This document shows, piece after piece, positions 19,044 through 28,012 of a DNA stretch of 64,000 bases. The position numbers were made by a program, and so were the translations under genes. The DNA is from Paracoccus alkenifer (GTDB lineage Bacteria; Pseudomonadota; Alphaproteobacteria; Rhodobacterales; Rhodobacteraceae). Within the stretch, counting starts at the first letter, position 1, and each line of letters starts with the position of its first letter. The DNA is taken from the NCBI RefSeq assembly GCF_900108405.1, contig NZ_FNXG01000003.1, positions 374,082-438,081 on the forward strand, read 5' to 3'. The notes under the pieces are model-generated. The model worked only from the letters and a program-made list of their open reading frames with translations. It was not told the origin of the DNA and ran no database searches.

Positions 19044-19072
19044 CTGCGCGGGCGACTGTCACGCCCGCGCAG
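19044..19072 (-). terminator. Hairpin after paaK
   Basis: A perfect 11-base stem (CTGCGCGGGCG / CGCCCGCGCAG) with loop ACTGTCA begins 8 bases after the paaK stop. On the minus strand it is not followed by a U-run, so it may be a weak or Rho-assisted terminator, or a 3' stabiliser, between paaK and paaR. Confidence 0.55.
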
Positions 19073-19080
19073 ATCCTGCG

Positions 19081-20391
19081 TCATTCTTTCGGGCGGTTGT
19101 CCACCACGCGTTTTGCCTTGCCGTCGGACCGGGCGACCGAGTGCGGATCGCAGACCTCGACCCGGCTTGAAACCCCGACGATCGACTTGATGTGATGCGC
19201 CAGATCCCTGGCCGACTTGGCCCGCGCGTCCTCGGCGCTGTGGTCGGGGGTGCATTCGACATGCACGACCATGTTGTCCATCCGGCCCGAACGGCTCAGT
19301 TCGATCTGGAAATGCGGCGTCAGACCCCGGCATTTCAGGATCTGTTCCTCGATCTGGGTCGGAAAGACATTGACGCCGCGCAGGATGATCATGTCGTCGG
19401 ACCGGCCGGTGATCTTTTCGATGCGGCGCATCGACCGGGCGGTGCCGGGCAGCAGGCGGGTCAGGTCGCGGGTGCGATAGCGCACCATCGGCAGGCCCTC
19501 TTTGGTCAGCGTGGTGAACACGAGTTCGCCCATCTGGCCGTCCTCCAGCACCTCGCCGGTCACAGGGTCGATGATCTCGGGATAGAAATGATCCTCCCAG
19601 ATATGCAGCCCGTCCTTGGTCTCGACGCATTCCTGCGCGACGCCCGGCCCCATGACCTCGGACAGGCCGTAAATATCGACCGCGTGCATGTCAAAGGCGT
19701 CCTCGATTTCCTCGCGCATGGCGTTGGTCCATGGCTCGGCGCCGAAGATCCCGACCTGCAACGAGCTTTGCCGCGGGTCCAGCCCCTGGCGGCGGAATTC
19801 GTCAAGGATCGACAGCATGTAGCTGGGCGTCACCATGATGACGCGCGGCTTGAAGTCGTTGATCAGCGTCACCTGGCGTTCGGTCATGCCGCCCGAGATC
19901 GGGACCACGGTGCAGCCCAGCCGCTCGGCGCCGTAATGCGCGCCGATGCCGCCGGTGAACAGCCCGTAGCCATAGGCGTTGTGCAGGATGTCGCCCGGAC
20001 GCCCGCCCGCCGCCCGGATCGAGCGCGCGATCAGGTTCGCCCAATGGTCGATGTCGGCCTGGGTATAGCCCACGACGGTCGGCTTGCCGGTGGTCCCGGA
20101 CGAACCGTGGATGCGCACCAGCCTGGACTGCGGCACGGCAAATATCCCAAAGGGATAGTTGTCTCGCAGGTCCTGTTTCACGGTAAAGGGGAATTTGGCG
20201 ATGTCCCGCAGGGTCTTGAGATCCTCGGGATGCACGTCATGTTCGATAAAGCGGTTGCGATAGAACGGCGAATTTTCAAAGGCGTGCTTGAGCGACCGCT
20301 TCATCCGGTGGAATTGCAGCGCCTCGATTTCATCGCGCGAGGCGATCTCGATCGGGTCGAGATCCTGTTTGCGCGGGGTCAGGTCTTCCAT
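19081..20391 (-). CDS. paaK: Phenylacetate-CoA ligase
   Basis: 436-residue adenylate-forming enzyme, the usual PaaK length. The P-loop-like RIHGSSGTTGKPTVVGYTQADI (near residues 92-113) and MGELVFTTLTKEGLPMVRYRTRDLTRLL are PaaK hallmarks, as is the C-terminal VRVEV.DPHSVARSDGKAKRVVDNR region with the catalytic lysine. It converts phenylacetate, ATP and CoA to phenylacetyl-CoA, the first step of the aerobic CoA-dependent route. It is the third gene of a paaG-paaI-paaK operon, with 12 bases after paaI. Confidence 0.96.
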   Translation of the reverse strand: MEDLTPRKQDLDPIEIASRDEIEALQFHRMKRSLKHAFENSPFYRNRFIEHDVHPEDLKTLRDIAKFPFTVKQDLRDNYPFGIFAVPQSRLVRIHGSSGTTGKPTVVGYTQADIDHWANLIARSIRAAGGRPGDILHNAYGYGLFTGGIGAHYGAERLGCTVVPISGGMTERQVTLINDFKPRVIMVTPSYMLSILDEFRRQGLDPRQSSLQVGIFGAEPWTNAMREEIEDAFDMHAVDIYGLSEVMGPGVAQECVETKDGLHIWEDHFYPEIIDPVTGEVLEDGQMGELVFTTLTKEGLPMVRYRTRDLTRLLPGTARSMRRIEKITGRSDDMIILRGVNVFPTQIEEQILKCRGLTPHFQIELSRSGRMDNMVVHVECTPDHSAEDARAKSARDLAHHIKSIVGVSSRVEVCDPHSVARSDGKAKRVVDNRPKE

Positions 20392-20403
20392 AATCGTCCT
20401 CCC

Positions 20404-20853
20404 TCAGATTGCAGTCGCGGGCGTCCCCTCGGGCGCCAGCAATGTCCCCTTGACCGTGCGCGAATGGCCGCGGAATTCGGCAATGATCTCGTCATTCTGG
20501 TTGGTCACGGTCACGTCATACAGCCCGCCTCGTCCCCGGCGCGAAATTTCGCGGGCGGTGGCGGTCAGCCGGTCGCCCCTGAAGGCGGGGGCAAGATAGG
20601 TGATCGCCGCTTGCTGGCCGACCGAACGCTGGTCGACGGTGTTGCAGGCAAAGGCGAATGCGCTGTCGGCCAGCATGAAGATATAGCCGCCATGGATGGT
20701 GCCGTGGCCGTTGGTCATCTGCCCGGTCACGGCCATCGACAGCACCGCCATGCCGGGGCCGATGCGGTCAAGCACCATCCCAAGGCGCTGCGAGGCGCTG
20801 TCGTCCGTCCACAACGCCGCGGCGCAGGCTTCGGCAAGTTGCTGCGGGGTCAT
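20404..20853 (-). CDS. paaI: Hydroxyphenylacetyl-CoA thioesterase PaaI
   Basis: 149-residue hotdog-fold thioesterase. NGHGTIHGGYIFMLADSAFAFACNT (residues about 48-72) carries the PaaI active-site Asn/His-Gly-Gly and Asp pattern. PaaI hydrolyses ring-hydroxylated phenylacetyl-CoA to free trapped CoA. The start is one base beyond the paaG stop, with GGGAAA in the paaG 3' end as ribosome site; upstream in-frame residues are not conserved. Confidence 0.93.
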   Translation of the reverse strand: MTPQQLAEACAAALWTDDSASQRLGMVLDRIGPGMAVLSMAVTGQMTNGHGTIHGGYIFMLADSAFAFACNTVDQRSVGQQAAITYLAPAFRGDRLTATAREISRRGRGGLYDVTVTNQNDEIIAEFRGHSRTVKGTLLAPEGTPATAI

Positions 20854-20854
20854 G

Positions 20855-21643
20855 TCATTTCCCCTGGAACCTGGCCGGGCGTTTTTCGAGGAAAGCCGTG
20901 ACGCCTTCGGCATAATCGGCGCTGCGGCCGGCAGCCTGCTGGCAATCGCGTTCCAGATCGAGCTGTTCGTCAAGGCTGTTGGTCGCCGCGGCCTGGACCA
21001 GCCGCTTGGTCAGGCCAAGGCCGAGGGTCGGCCCGGCCGCGAGGCTGCGGGTCAGCGCGTTCGCCTGATCCATCAGCGCGCCGTCGTCCACGGCTTTCCA
21101 GATCAGCCCCCATTCGGCGGCCTTTTCCGCCGTCAGCGGTTCGGCGGTCAGCGCCAGCGCCTTGGCGCGCGGCTCGCCCAGAATGCGGGTCAGGCTCCAG
21201 CTGCCGCCCGCATCGGGGATCAGGCCGATTCTGGCAAAGGCCTGGATGAATTTCGCCGATTTCGCCGCCAGAACGATGTCGCAGGCAAGGGCGATATTGG
21301 CGCCCGCCCCGGCCGCCACCCCGTTCACCGCGCACACCACCGGCTTTTCCAGACTGCGAATCAGCCGCAGATTCGGGTTGTAGAAACGGTCCAGCGTCTC
21401 GCCCAGATCGGGGGCGGGGCCGCCCTTTCTGGGGTCGCGGTCGCCCAGATCCTGCCCGGCGCAAAAGCCGCGTCCGGCGCCCGTCAGCAGCACCGCGCGC
21501 ACCTGCGCATCGTCGTGGGCGCGCTGAAAACCCGCCCGCAGGGCAAGATGCATGTCCTCGTTAAAGGAATTCAGCTTGTCAGGGCGATTCAGTGTAAGTG
21601 TCAGGACACCGTCGGCAAAAGCCGTCAGGATGGTTTCGGACAT
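20855..21643 (-). CDS. paaG: 1,2-epoxyphenylacetyl-CoA isomerase PaaG
   Basis: 262-residue crotonase-fold enzyme. The oxyanion-hole segments GRGFCAGQDLGDRDP (about 58-72) and VNGVAAGAGANIALACDIVLAA are clear. The C-terminus EGVTAFLEKRPARFQGK matches PaaG rather than general enoyl-CoA hydratases. It isomerises ring-1,2-epoxyphenylacetyl-CoA to the oxepin-CoA that PaaZ opens. It is first in the paaGIK operon, and its promoter region faces the PaaN-like gene across a TetR-type operator. Confidence 0.92.
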   Translation of the reverse strand: MSETILTAFADGVLTLTLNRPDKLNSFNEDMHLALRAGFQRAHDDAQVRAVLLTGAGRGFCAGQDLGDRDPRKGGPAPDLGETLDRFYNPNLRLIRSLEKPVVCAVNGVAAGAGANIALACDIVLAAKSAKFIQAFARIGLIPDAGGSWSLTRILGEPRAKALALTAEPLTAEKAAEWGLIWKAVDDGALMDQANALTRSLAAGPTLGLGLTKRLVQAAATNSLDEQLDLERDCQQAAGRSADYAEGVTAFLEKRPARFQGK

Positions 21644-21699
21644 GGACTCTCTCCCTCTCCCCCGAATTCACGGGGCCTCGCAAATTTCTGTTGCATAAA

Positions 21700-21715
21700 C
21701 CGACCGGCCGGTCAA
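21700..21715. promoter_or_regulatory. Candidate PaaR operator between paaG and the paaN-like gene
   Basis: CCGACCGGCCGGTCAA contains a perfect 12-base palindrome (GACCGGCCGGTC, 21702-21713). It lies midway in the 115-base divergent gap, where it could control both operons. It matches the site at 38117-38132 at 13 of 16 positions. Size and symmetry fit a TetR-family operator. Confidence 0.7.
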
Positions 21716-21758
21716 TGATAAAGCCATGCCGGTGGGGAACCGGCCGGGAGGATGCGAC

Positions 21759-23408
21759 ATGACCGGATTTTTCGACCGCCATCGGGCGATGCTGGAAACG
21801 GCCGTGCAGGCGCTGCATACGCGCGGCTACTGGACCCCCTTCCCCGAGATTCCCAGCGGGAAATTCTATGGCGAGACCGCAAAGGCAGACGGTCAGGCCG
21901 CTTTCGCCGCCTTGCAGGGCGGGAACTTCGACCTGCCGGGCCATCCCGAATCGCACCGCCTGGGGGCCGAAATCTCGCCTTTCGGGCCGGCGCTGGGGAT
22001 TGCCTATCCGGCGGCCGATGCCCCTGCCCTGATCGCCGCGGCCACGGCTGCCGCGCCCGCGCTGGCTGATGTCGGCCCCAAGGCGCGGGTGGGGGTCTGC
22101 ATCGAGATCCTGACCCGGCTGAACCGGATCAGCTTTCTGCTGGGCCATGCCACGATGCACACCACCGGGCAGGCATTCGCCATGGCGTTTCAGGCCGGCG
22201 GTCCCCATGCCCAGGATCGCGGGCTCGAGGCCGTGGCGATGGCCTGGAATGAAATGACCCGATTCGCGACCGAGGCCCGCTGGGAAAAGCCGCAAGGCAA
22301 GGCCGCGCCCATCGTGCTGGAAAAACGCTGGGCGCTGGTGCCTGCGGGGATCGCGCTGACCATCGGCTGCAACACCTTCCCGACCTGGAACAGCTATCCC
22401 GGCCTGTTCGCCAGCCTCGCCACCGGCAACCCGGTGATCGTCAAGCCGCATCCTGCCGCCATTCTGCCGCTTGCGCTGACCGTGCGGGTCGCGCGCGAGG
22501 TGCTGGCCGAGGCCGGCCTGCCCGCCGACGCGGTGCTGCTGGCCGTGGATGCACCGGGGGCCGAGATCACCAAGCCCCTTGCCACCGATCCGGCGGTAAA
22601 GCTGATCGACTATACCGGCTCGAACGCCTTCGGCGACTGGCTGCGCGGGAATGCCGCCCAGGCGCAGATCTTTACCGAAGAGGCGGGGGTCAACAGCATC
22701 GCCATCGCCGCCACCGACGATTTCTCGGGCATGTGCGCCAATCTGGCCTTTTCGCTGTCGCTCTATTCAGGGCAGATGTGCACTGCGCCGCAGAACATCT
22801 ACATTCCCCGCGACGGGATCGACACCGATCAGGGCCGCCAGAGCTTTGACGAGGTGGCGGGCGGCATCGCCGCGGCCATCGACGCCCTGCTTTCCGATCC
22901 CGCGCGCGCCGCCGGGATCTGCGGCGCCATCGCCAACCCCGCGACGCTGGCCCGCATCGACACCGCCCGCGGCCTTGGCCGGGTGATCCGCGATTCTGCC
23001 CCGGTGGGACAGGGGCGCACGGCCTCGCCCCTGCTGCTGGCCGTCGCTGCCGGCGATCCGGTGGCCGAGGCAGAGTGTTTCGGCCCGGTGGCGTTTGTGG
23101 TCGCCACCCGCGACGCCGACGAAAGCACTGCGCTGGCGTCAAGCCTTGCCGCGCGCAAGGGCGCGATCACGGCCGCGCTTTACGACACGGACGAGCCGCG
23201 CATTGCCCGCGCCGTCGCGGCCTTTGCGCGGGCCGGGGTGAATCTGTCCGTCAATCTGACCGGCAATATCTTTGTCAACCAGTCGGCTGCCTTCAGCGAT
23301 TTCCACGTCACCGGCGCCAATCCCGCCGGCAATGCCAGCCTGACCGACACGGCCTTTGTCGCCACCCGCTTTCACCGGGCGATGTGGCGACGGCCGGCGG
23401 CGGCCTGA
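21759..23408 (+). CDS. paaN: PaaN-type aldehyde dehydrogenase (phenylacetate pathway)
   Basis: 549-residue aldehyde-dehydrogenase-fold protein of the stand-alone PaaN type. The catalytic cysteine is Cys341 in YSGQMCTAPQN and the general-base glutamate lies in FTEEAGVNS. TIGCNTFPTWNSYPGLFASLATGNPVIVKPHP forms the cofactor-binding region. It has no MaoC hydratase domain, unlike PaaZ. It would oxidise the semialdehyde released on ring opening. Because a full two-domain PaaZ is also present (30193-32256), it is either redundant or specialised. GGGAGGATG precedes the ATG at 21759; an upstream ATG at 21726 lacks conservation. It is the first gene of a plus-strand operon leading into a Liv transporter. 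Confidence 0.88.
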   Translation: MTGFFDRHRAMLETAVQALHTRGYWTPFPEIPSGKFYGETAKADGQAAFAALQGGNFDLPGHPESHRLGAEISPFGPALGIAYPAADAPALIAAATAAAPALADVGPKARVGVCIEILTRLNRISFLLGHATMHTTGQAFAMAFQAGGPHAQDRGLEAVAMAWNEMTRFATEARWEKPQGKAAPIVLEKRWALVPAGIALTIGCNTFPTWNSYPGLFASLATGNPVIVKPHPAAILPLALTVRVAREVLAEAGLPADAVLLAVDAPGAEITKPLATDPAVKLIDYTGSNAFGDWLRGNAAQAQIFTEEAGVNSIAIAATDDFSGMCANLAFSLSLYSGQMCTAPQNIYIPRDGIDTDQGRQSFDEVAGGIAAAIDALLSDPARAAGICGAIANPATLARIDTARGLGRVIRDSAPVGQGRTASPLLLAVAAGDPVAEAECFGPVAFVVATRDADESTALASSLAARKGAITAALYDTDEPRIARAVAAFARAGVNLSVNLTGNIFVNQSAAFSDFHVTGANPAGNASLTDTAFVATRFHRAMWRRPAAA

Positions 23409-23446
23409 ACCGATTTTCACCAAAGTTTCTGGGAGGAGACGCAAGA

Positions 23447-24592
23447 ATGAAAAAGACCCTGATTCCCGTTGCACTTGGCCTTGCGGCCAGCCTGGGCCTG
23501 ACGACGGCCGCGCTGGCCGACATCAGGCTGGGCGCCAGCATCTCGGCCACCGGACCGGCCGCGTTCCTGGGCGACCCCGAGGCGAAGACGCTGGAAATAC
23601 TGGTTGAGCAGCTGAACGCAGCCGGCGGCATCGGCGGCGAAAACATTGCGCTGGTTCTGTATGACGACGCGGGCGATCCGAACAAGGCCCGCACCTTTGC
23701 CACCCGCCTGGTCGAGGACGACGAGGTGGTGGCGATCATCGGCGGCACCACCACCGGCACCTCGATGTCGATCCTCGCGGTGGCCGAGGACGCCGAAATC
23801 CCCTTTATCTCGCTGGCCGGCGCCATCGACATCATCGACCCGGTAAAGCGCCACACCTTCAAGACCCCGCATACCGACCGCATGGCCTGCCAGAAGATCT
23901 TCGAGCACATGCAGGGCCAGGGCTTTACCGGGATCGGCCTGATCTCGGGCACCGACGGGTTCGGCGCCTCGATGCAGGCGCAGTGCAAGGACGTGGCGGG
24001 CGATTTCGGCATCCAGATCGTTGCCGACGAAACCTATGACCCGAAAGACGCCGACATGACGGCGCAGCTGACCAAGATCAGGAACACCGCCGGCGTGCAG
24101 GCGGTGCTGAACCCCGGCTTTGGCCAGGGCCCGTCCATCGTGACGCGCAACTATCGCCAGCTCGACATCGGCCTGCCGTTCTATCAGTCGCACGGGGTGG
24201 CCTCGGACGGGTTCATCGAACTGGCGGGCGCGGATGCGGCCGAGGGCGTGCGCCTGCCGGGCACCGCGCTGCTGGTCGCGGATCTGCTGGCCGATGACGA
24301 TGCGCAAAAGCCGGTCGTCACCGCCTACAAGGCCGCGTTCGAGGGCAAGACCGGCACCCCGGTCGGCACGTTCGGGGGCTATGCCCATGACGCCTTCATG
24401 ATCCTGACCGACGCCATCGCCCGCGCCGGGACGGCCGAGCCAGCGGCGATCCGCGACGCGATCGAGGCGACCACGGGGCTGGCCGGCACCACCGGCATCT
24501 ACAGCTTTACCGCCACCGATCACCTTGGGCTGGATCTGTCGGCCTTTCGCATGCTCGAGATCAGCGGCGGCAAGTGGACGCTGGCCGAATGA
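23447..24592 (+). CDS. ABC transporter substrate-binding protein (Liv type), phenylacetate cluster
   Basis: 381-residue periplasmic binding protein. A Sec signal peptide (KK, hydrophobic core, ALA cleavage near residue 24) precedes DIRLGASISATGPAAFLGDPEAKT, the usual start of LivK-like mature proteins. GGAGGAG lies upstream of the ATG. It sits between the paaN-like gene and livHMGF genes in one operon, behind a TetR-type operator, so its likely ligand is phenylacetate or a related aromatic acid. This is inferred from context only. Confidence 0.9.
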   Translation: MKKTLIPVALGLAASLGLTTAALADIRLGASISATGPAAFLGDPEAKTLEILVEQLNAAGGIGGENIALVLYDDAGDPNKARTFATRLVEDDEVVAIIGGTTTGTSMSILAVAEDAEIPFISLAGAIDIIDPVKRHTFKTPHTDRMACQKIFEHMQGQGFTGIGLISGTDGFGASMQAQCKDVAGDFGIQIVADETYDPKDADMTAQLTKIRNTAGVQAVLNPGFGQGPSIVTRNYRQLDIGLPFYQSHGVASDGFIELAGADAAEGVRLPGTALLVADLLADDDAQKPVVTAYKAAFEGKTGTPVGTFGGYAHDAFMILTDAIARAGTAEPAAIRDAIEATTGLAGTTGIYSFTATDHLGLDLSAFRMLEISGGKWTLAE

Positions 24593-24601
24593 TCCCGGCT
24601 G

Positions 24602-24627
24602 CGGCCCCTGTCCGGTGGCGGGGGCCG
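24602..24627 (+). other. Hairpin between binding-protein and livH genes
   Basis: CGGCCCC / GGGGCCG arms of 7 bases with a 12-base loop, 10 bases after the binding-protein stop. It occupies the same place as the hairpin at 6058-6080 in the other Liv operon, suggesting a shared mRNA-balancing role. Confidence 0.4.
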
Positions 24628-24688
24628 TTCGCGGCCGCACCCGCCGTCCGCATCCGTTAAAGTCCCGCATCCTGCGCCCGGAGGCCCC

Positions 24689-25561
24689 ATGTCGGAACTT
24701 CTGCAATTTCTGTTTTCGGGGGTGACGGTCGGCGCGGTCTACGCGCTGGTCGCCCTTGGCTTCACCATCATTTACAACGCATCCGACGTGGTGAATTTCG
24801 CCCAGGGCGAATTCGTCATGCTGGGCGGCATGATCACCTGGTTCGCCCATGCCGCGGGCCTGCCGCTGCCGCTGGCCGCGCTGATCGCGATCGCGGCGAC
24901 CGCGGCGCTTGGCGTGGCGATGAACAAGCTGGCGATCGAACCCGCACGCGGCGCGCCGGTGGTTTCGCTGATCATCATCACCATCGGCGCCTCGATCTTC
25001 ATCCAGGGCGCGGCGCAGCTTGTGTTCGACAAGCAGATCCACAGCTTTCCGGCGTTCTCGGGCGACGATCCGATCCGGATCGGGGGCGCGACCATCCTGC
25101 CGCAAAGCCTGTGGGTGATCGGCGGCGCACTGGCGACATTCGTCGGGCTGTGGGTGTTTTTCACCCGCACGCTGCTGGGCCGGGCGGTGCTGGCGACCTC
25201 GAACAACCGGCTGGCCGCGCAGCTGGTGGGCATCAACACCAATTTCGTGATGACGCTTTCCTTTGCGCTTTCCGCCGGGATCGGCGCGCTGGCGGGGGTG
25301 TTGGCCACGCCGATCACGCTGACATCCTATGGCGTCGGCATCGGCTTTGCGCTCAAGGGTTTTGCCGGCGCGATGCTGGGCGGCATGGGCAACCCAAAGG
25401 GCGCACTGGTGGGCGGCTTTGCCATCGGCCTGATCGAGGCGATGACGGCGGGCTATCTGTCCTCGCAATACAAGGACGCAGCGGCGTTCATCATGATCCT
25501 GCTGGTGCTGTTCTTCATGCCGCAGGGTCTTTTCGGCCGCAAATCGACGGATCGGGTGTGA
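24689..25561 (+). CDS. livH: Liv-type ABC permease (LivH-like), phenylacetate cluster
   Basis: 290-residue inner-membrane permease. The N-terminal block VTVGAVYALVALGFTIIYNASDVVNFAQGEF and the FAGAMLGGMGNPKGALVGGFAIGLIEAM block late in the protein identify the LivH family. About eight membrane segments are visible. It is separated from livM by only four bases. It forms the membrane pore with the next gene product. Confidence 0.92.
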   Translation: MSELLQFLFSGVTVGAVYALVALGFTIIYNASDVVNFAQGEFVMLGGMITWFAHAAGLPLPLAALIAIAATAALGVAMNKLAIEPARGAPVVSLIIITIGASIFIQGAAQLVFDKQIHSFPAFSGDDPIRIGGATILPQSLWVIGGALATFVGLWVFFTRTLLGRAVLATSNNRLAAQLVGINTNFVMTLSFALSAGIGALAGVLATPITLTSYGVGIGFALKGFAGAMLGGMGNPKGALVGGFAIGLIEAMTAGYLSSQYKDAAAFIMILLVLFFMPQGLFGRKSTDRV

Positions 25562-25565
25562 CGCC

Positions 25566-26522
25566 ATGAAACTTTCCGCGAAAACCGCGACCCTGCTGGT
25601 GCTGGCGCTCATGATCGCCGTCACCCCGTTCTTCTTCCCTTCGGGGTATTATTACCGCGTCGGCGCGCTGATCTTTGTCAACGGAATCGCCGTGACCGGC
25701 ATCGTGATCCTGACCGGCTATGCGGGGCAGATCAGCCTTGGCCATGCCGGTTTCGCGGGGATCGGCGCCTATGCCTGCGCCCTCGCGCCGGTTCACCTTG
25801 GGCTGCATCCGGCGCTGGCGGTGGTGCTGGGCGCGGCGATTTCCGCCGTGCTGGCATGGCTGGTGGGGCGGCCGATCCTGCGGCTCAAGGGGTATTACCT
25901 TGGCGTGGCCACGCTGGGCTTCGGCATTCTCGTGTCGATGGTGCTCAACAACGAGCGCGACCTGACCCGCGGCCCGGACGGAATCGACGTGCCCGAACTG
26001 GGGCTGCGGGCCGTCCTCAAGGGCTGGGGGCTGGACATGACCAACGGCCAGTTCTGGTATTTCTTCTGCGGCCTGATCCTGATCCTGGGCGCGTGGCTGG
26101 CGCTGAACCTGTATGACAGCCCCACCGGCCGCGCGCTGCGGGCGCTGCACGGATCCGAGATCGCGGCGCGGACGGTGGGCGTCGACGTGGCGCGGATGAA
26201 GCTGCAAGCATTCGTCATCTCGGCGGTCTATGCCTCGGTCTCGGGCTCGCTGCTGGCGCTTCAGAACAAGTTCATCACCCCGGATGTGGCGGGGTTCATG
26301 CATTCGATCGAGATGGTGACCATGGCCGTCCTTGGCGGAGTCGGCTCGATACTGGGCGCGATACTCGGCGCGGGGATCCTGACGCTTTTGCCGCAGGTGC
26401 TGACCGTCTTTGCCGAATACGAGCAGCTCGTGCTGGGCCTGGTGATGATGCTGGTGATGATCTTCCTGCGCGAGGGGCTGCTGCCCTCGATCCTGCGCAG
26501 GCTGAGGGGGACGGGCGAATGA
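25566..26522 (+). CDS. livM: Liv-type ABC permease (LivM-like), phenylacetate cluster
   Basis: 318-residue membrane protein with the LivM block ILTGYAGQISLGHAGFAGIGAY near residues 48-70 and the coupling loop ALHGSEIAARTVGVDVARMK. Its stop overlaps the livG start by four bases (ATGA). Its C-terminus LREGLLPSILRRLRG is basic, as expected on the cytoplasmic side. Confidence 0.92.
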   Translation: MKLSAKTATLLVLALMIAVTPFFFPSGYYYRVGALIFVNGIAVTGIVILTGYAGQISLGHAGFAGIGAYACALAPVHLGLHPALAVVLGAAISAVLAWLVGRPILRLKGYYLGVATLGFGILVSMVLNNERDLTRGPDGIDVPELGLRAVLKGWGLDMTNGQFWYFFCGLILILGAWLALNLYDSPTGRALRALHGSEIAARTVGVDVARMKLQAFVISAVYASVSGSLLALQNKFITPDVAGFMHSIEMVTMAVLGGVGSILGAILGAGILTLLPQVLTVFAEYEQLVLGLVMMLVMIFLREGLLPSILRRLRGTGE

Positions 26523-27316
26523 CACGCGACAGCAATCGGGCGCTTCTCTCGGTCGAGGGGCTTGGAATCTCGTTCGGCGGGCTCAAGGCCGTGCATGACG
26601 TCAGCTTTACCGTGCAGCCGGGCGAGATCGTCTCGGTCATCGGTCCGAACGGGGCGGGCAAGACCACCCTGTTCAACATGATCTCGGGCATCTACCAGCC
26701 CGGCCTGGGCAAGGTGAGGCTTGCGGGCGAGGATGTGACCGGCATCGAGCCGCATCTTCTGGCGCAGCGGGGGATGAGCAGGACGTTCCAGAACCTGCAA
26801 ATCTTTCAGTCGATGACCGTGCTGGAAAACGCCGTCACCGGCTATCACCTTGCGGAACGCGGGCCGGTGCTGGCGGATCTGCTGGGGCTGGCGTCGTCGC
26901 GCAGGCGGGCGCGGGCCTCGGACGAAGGCGCGCGCAAGCTGCTGGCCCGCGTGGGGCTTGAGCGCGCGGCCGAACGCGAGGCGGGGAACCTGTCCTACGG
27001 TTCGCTCAAACGGCTGGAAATCGCGCGGGCGCTGGCGCTGAACCCCAAGATCCTGCTGCTGGACGAACCCGCCGCCGGCTGCAACGCCGTGGAAACCGAA
27101 GAAATCGACCTGCTGATCGCCGAGGTCGCGGCCTCGGGCGTGGCCATACTGCTGGTCGAGCATGACATGAAGATGGTCATGCGGATTTCCAGCCATATCG
27201 TGGTTCTGGACCACGGCGAAAAGATCGCCGAGGGCGAGCCGGCGACGGTCAGCCAGAACCCGGCGGTGATTGCCGCCTATCTGGGGGCCGAGGAACCGGA
27301 GGCCGTGACATGCTGA
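26519..27316 (+). CDS. livG: Liv-type ABC ATPase (LivG-like), phenylacetate cluster
   Basis: 265-residue ABC ATPase. Walker A GPNGAGKT is near residues 41-48, Walker B ILLLDEP near 178-184, and the signature is LSYGSLKRLE in place of LSGGQ, a variation common in LivG. The gene overlaps livM by four bases and livF by seven. It pairs with the LivF-like ATPase to drive uptake. Confidence 0.92.
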   Translation: MTRDSNRALLSVEGLGISFGGLKAVHDVSFTVQPGEIVSVIGPNGAGKTTLFNMISGIYQPGLGKVRLAGEDVTGIEPHLLAQRGMSRTFQNLQIFQSMTVLENAVTGYHLAERGPVLADLLGLASSRRRARASDEGARKLLARVGLERAAEREAGNLSYGSLKRLEIARALALNPKILLLDEPAAGCNAVETEEIDLLIAEVAASGVAILLVEHDMKMVMRISSHIVVLDHGEKIAEGEPATVSQNPAVIAAYLGAEEPEAVTC

Positions 27317-28011
27317 CGATCGAGGGACTGCGTTCGCGCTATGGGCGTATCGAGGTGCTGCACGGCATCGACCTGCGCGTCGATTCGGGCGAGATCGTCA
27401 CGGTGGTCGGGGCGAATGGCGCGGGCAAGACCACGCTGCTGCGCTGCCTGTCGGGGGTGCAGCCGGTCACCGGCGGCGCGATCACGTTTCGGGGCGAGAC
27501 GCTGACCCCGGTTCCCGCCTACCGGCGCCTGCGCCGCGGGCTGGCCCATTCGCCCGAGGGGCGGCAGATCTTTACCAACCTGTCGGTCGAGGAAAACCTG
27601 CGGCTCGGTGCCTTTCTGTTCAGCGATGCGCGGGTCGAAAAGGACATGGACGACGCGTTCCAGATGTTCCCGGTGCTGAAGCAAAAGCGCAATCTGGCGG
27701 CCGGGGGGCTGTCCGGCGGGCAGCAGCAGATGCTGGCCATGGCGCGGGCGCTGATGGGGCGGCCCTCGTGCCTGCTACTCGACGAGCCCTCGATGGGTCT
27801 GGCGCCGATCATCGTCGCGCAGATCTTCGACGTGGTAAGCGGGCTCAAGGCGCTGGGCGTGACCGTGCTGCTGGTCGAGCAGAATGCCTTTGGCGCGCTC
27901 AAGATCGCCGACCGCGGCTATGTGATGGAAACCGGCTGCATCACCATGCAGGGCGACGCCTCTGAACTTATCGCCGATCCGCGCATCCGCGCCGCCTATC
28001 TGGGAATCTGA
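27310..28011 (+). CDS. livF: Liv-type ABC ATPase (LivF-like), phenylacetate cluster
   Basis: 233-residue ABC ATPase with Walker A GANGAGKT (residues 35-42), signature LSGGQQQMLA and Walker B CLLLDEPSMGLAP. It begins inside the livG coding end and is followed after a single base by the fused hydratase/dehydrogenase gene, so transport and catabolism are co-transcribed. Confidence 0.92.
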   Translation: MLTIEGLRSRYGRIEVLHGIDLRVDSGEIVTVVGANGAGKTTLLRCLSGVQPVTGGAITFRGETLTPVPAYRRLRRGLAHSPEGRQIFTNLSVEENLRLGAFLFSDARVEKDMDDAFQMFPVLKQKRNLAAGGLSGGQQQMLAMARALMGRPSCLLLDEPSMGLAPIIVAQIFDVVSGLKALGVTVLLVEQNAFGALKIADRGYVMETGCITMQGDASELIADPRIRAAYLGI

Positions 28012-28012
28012 C

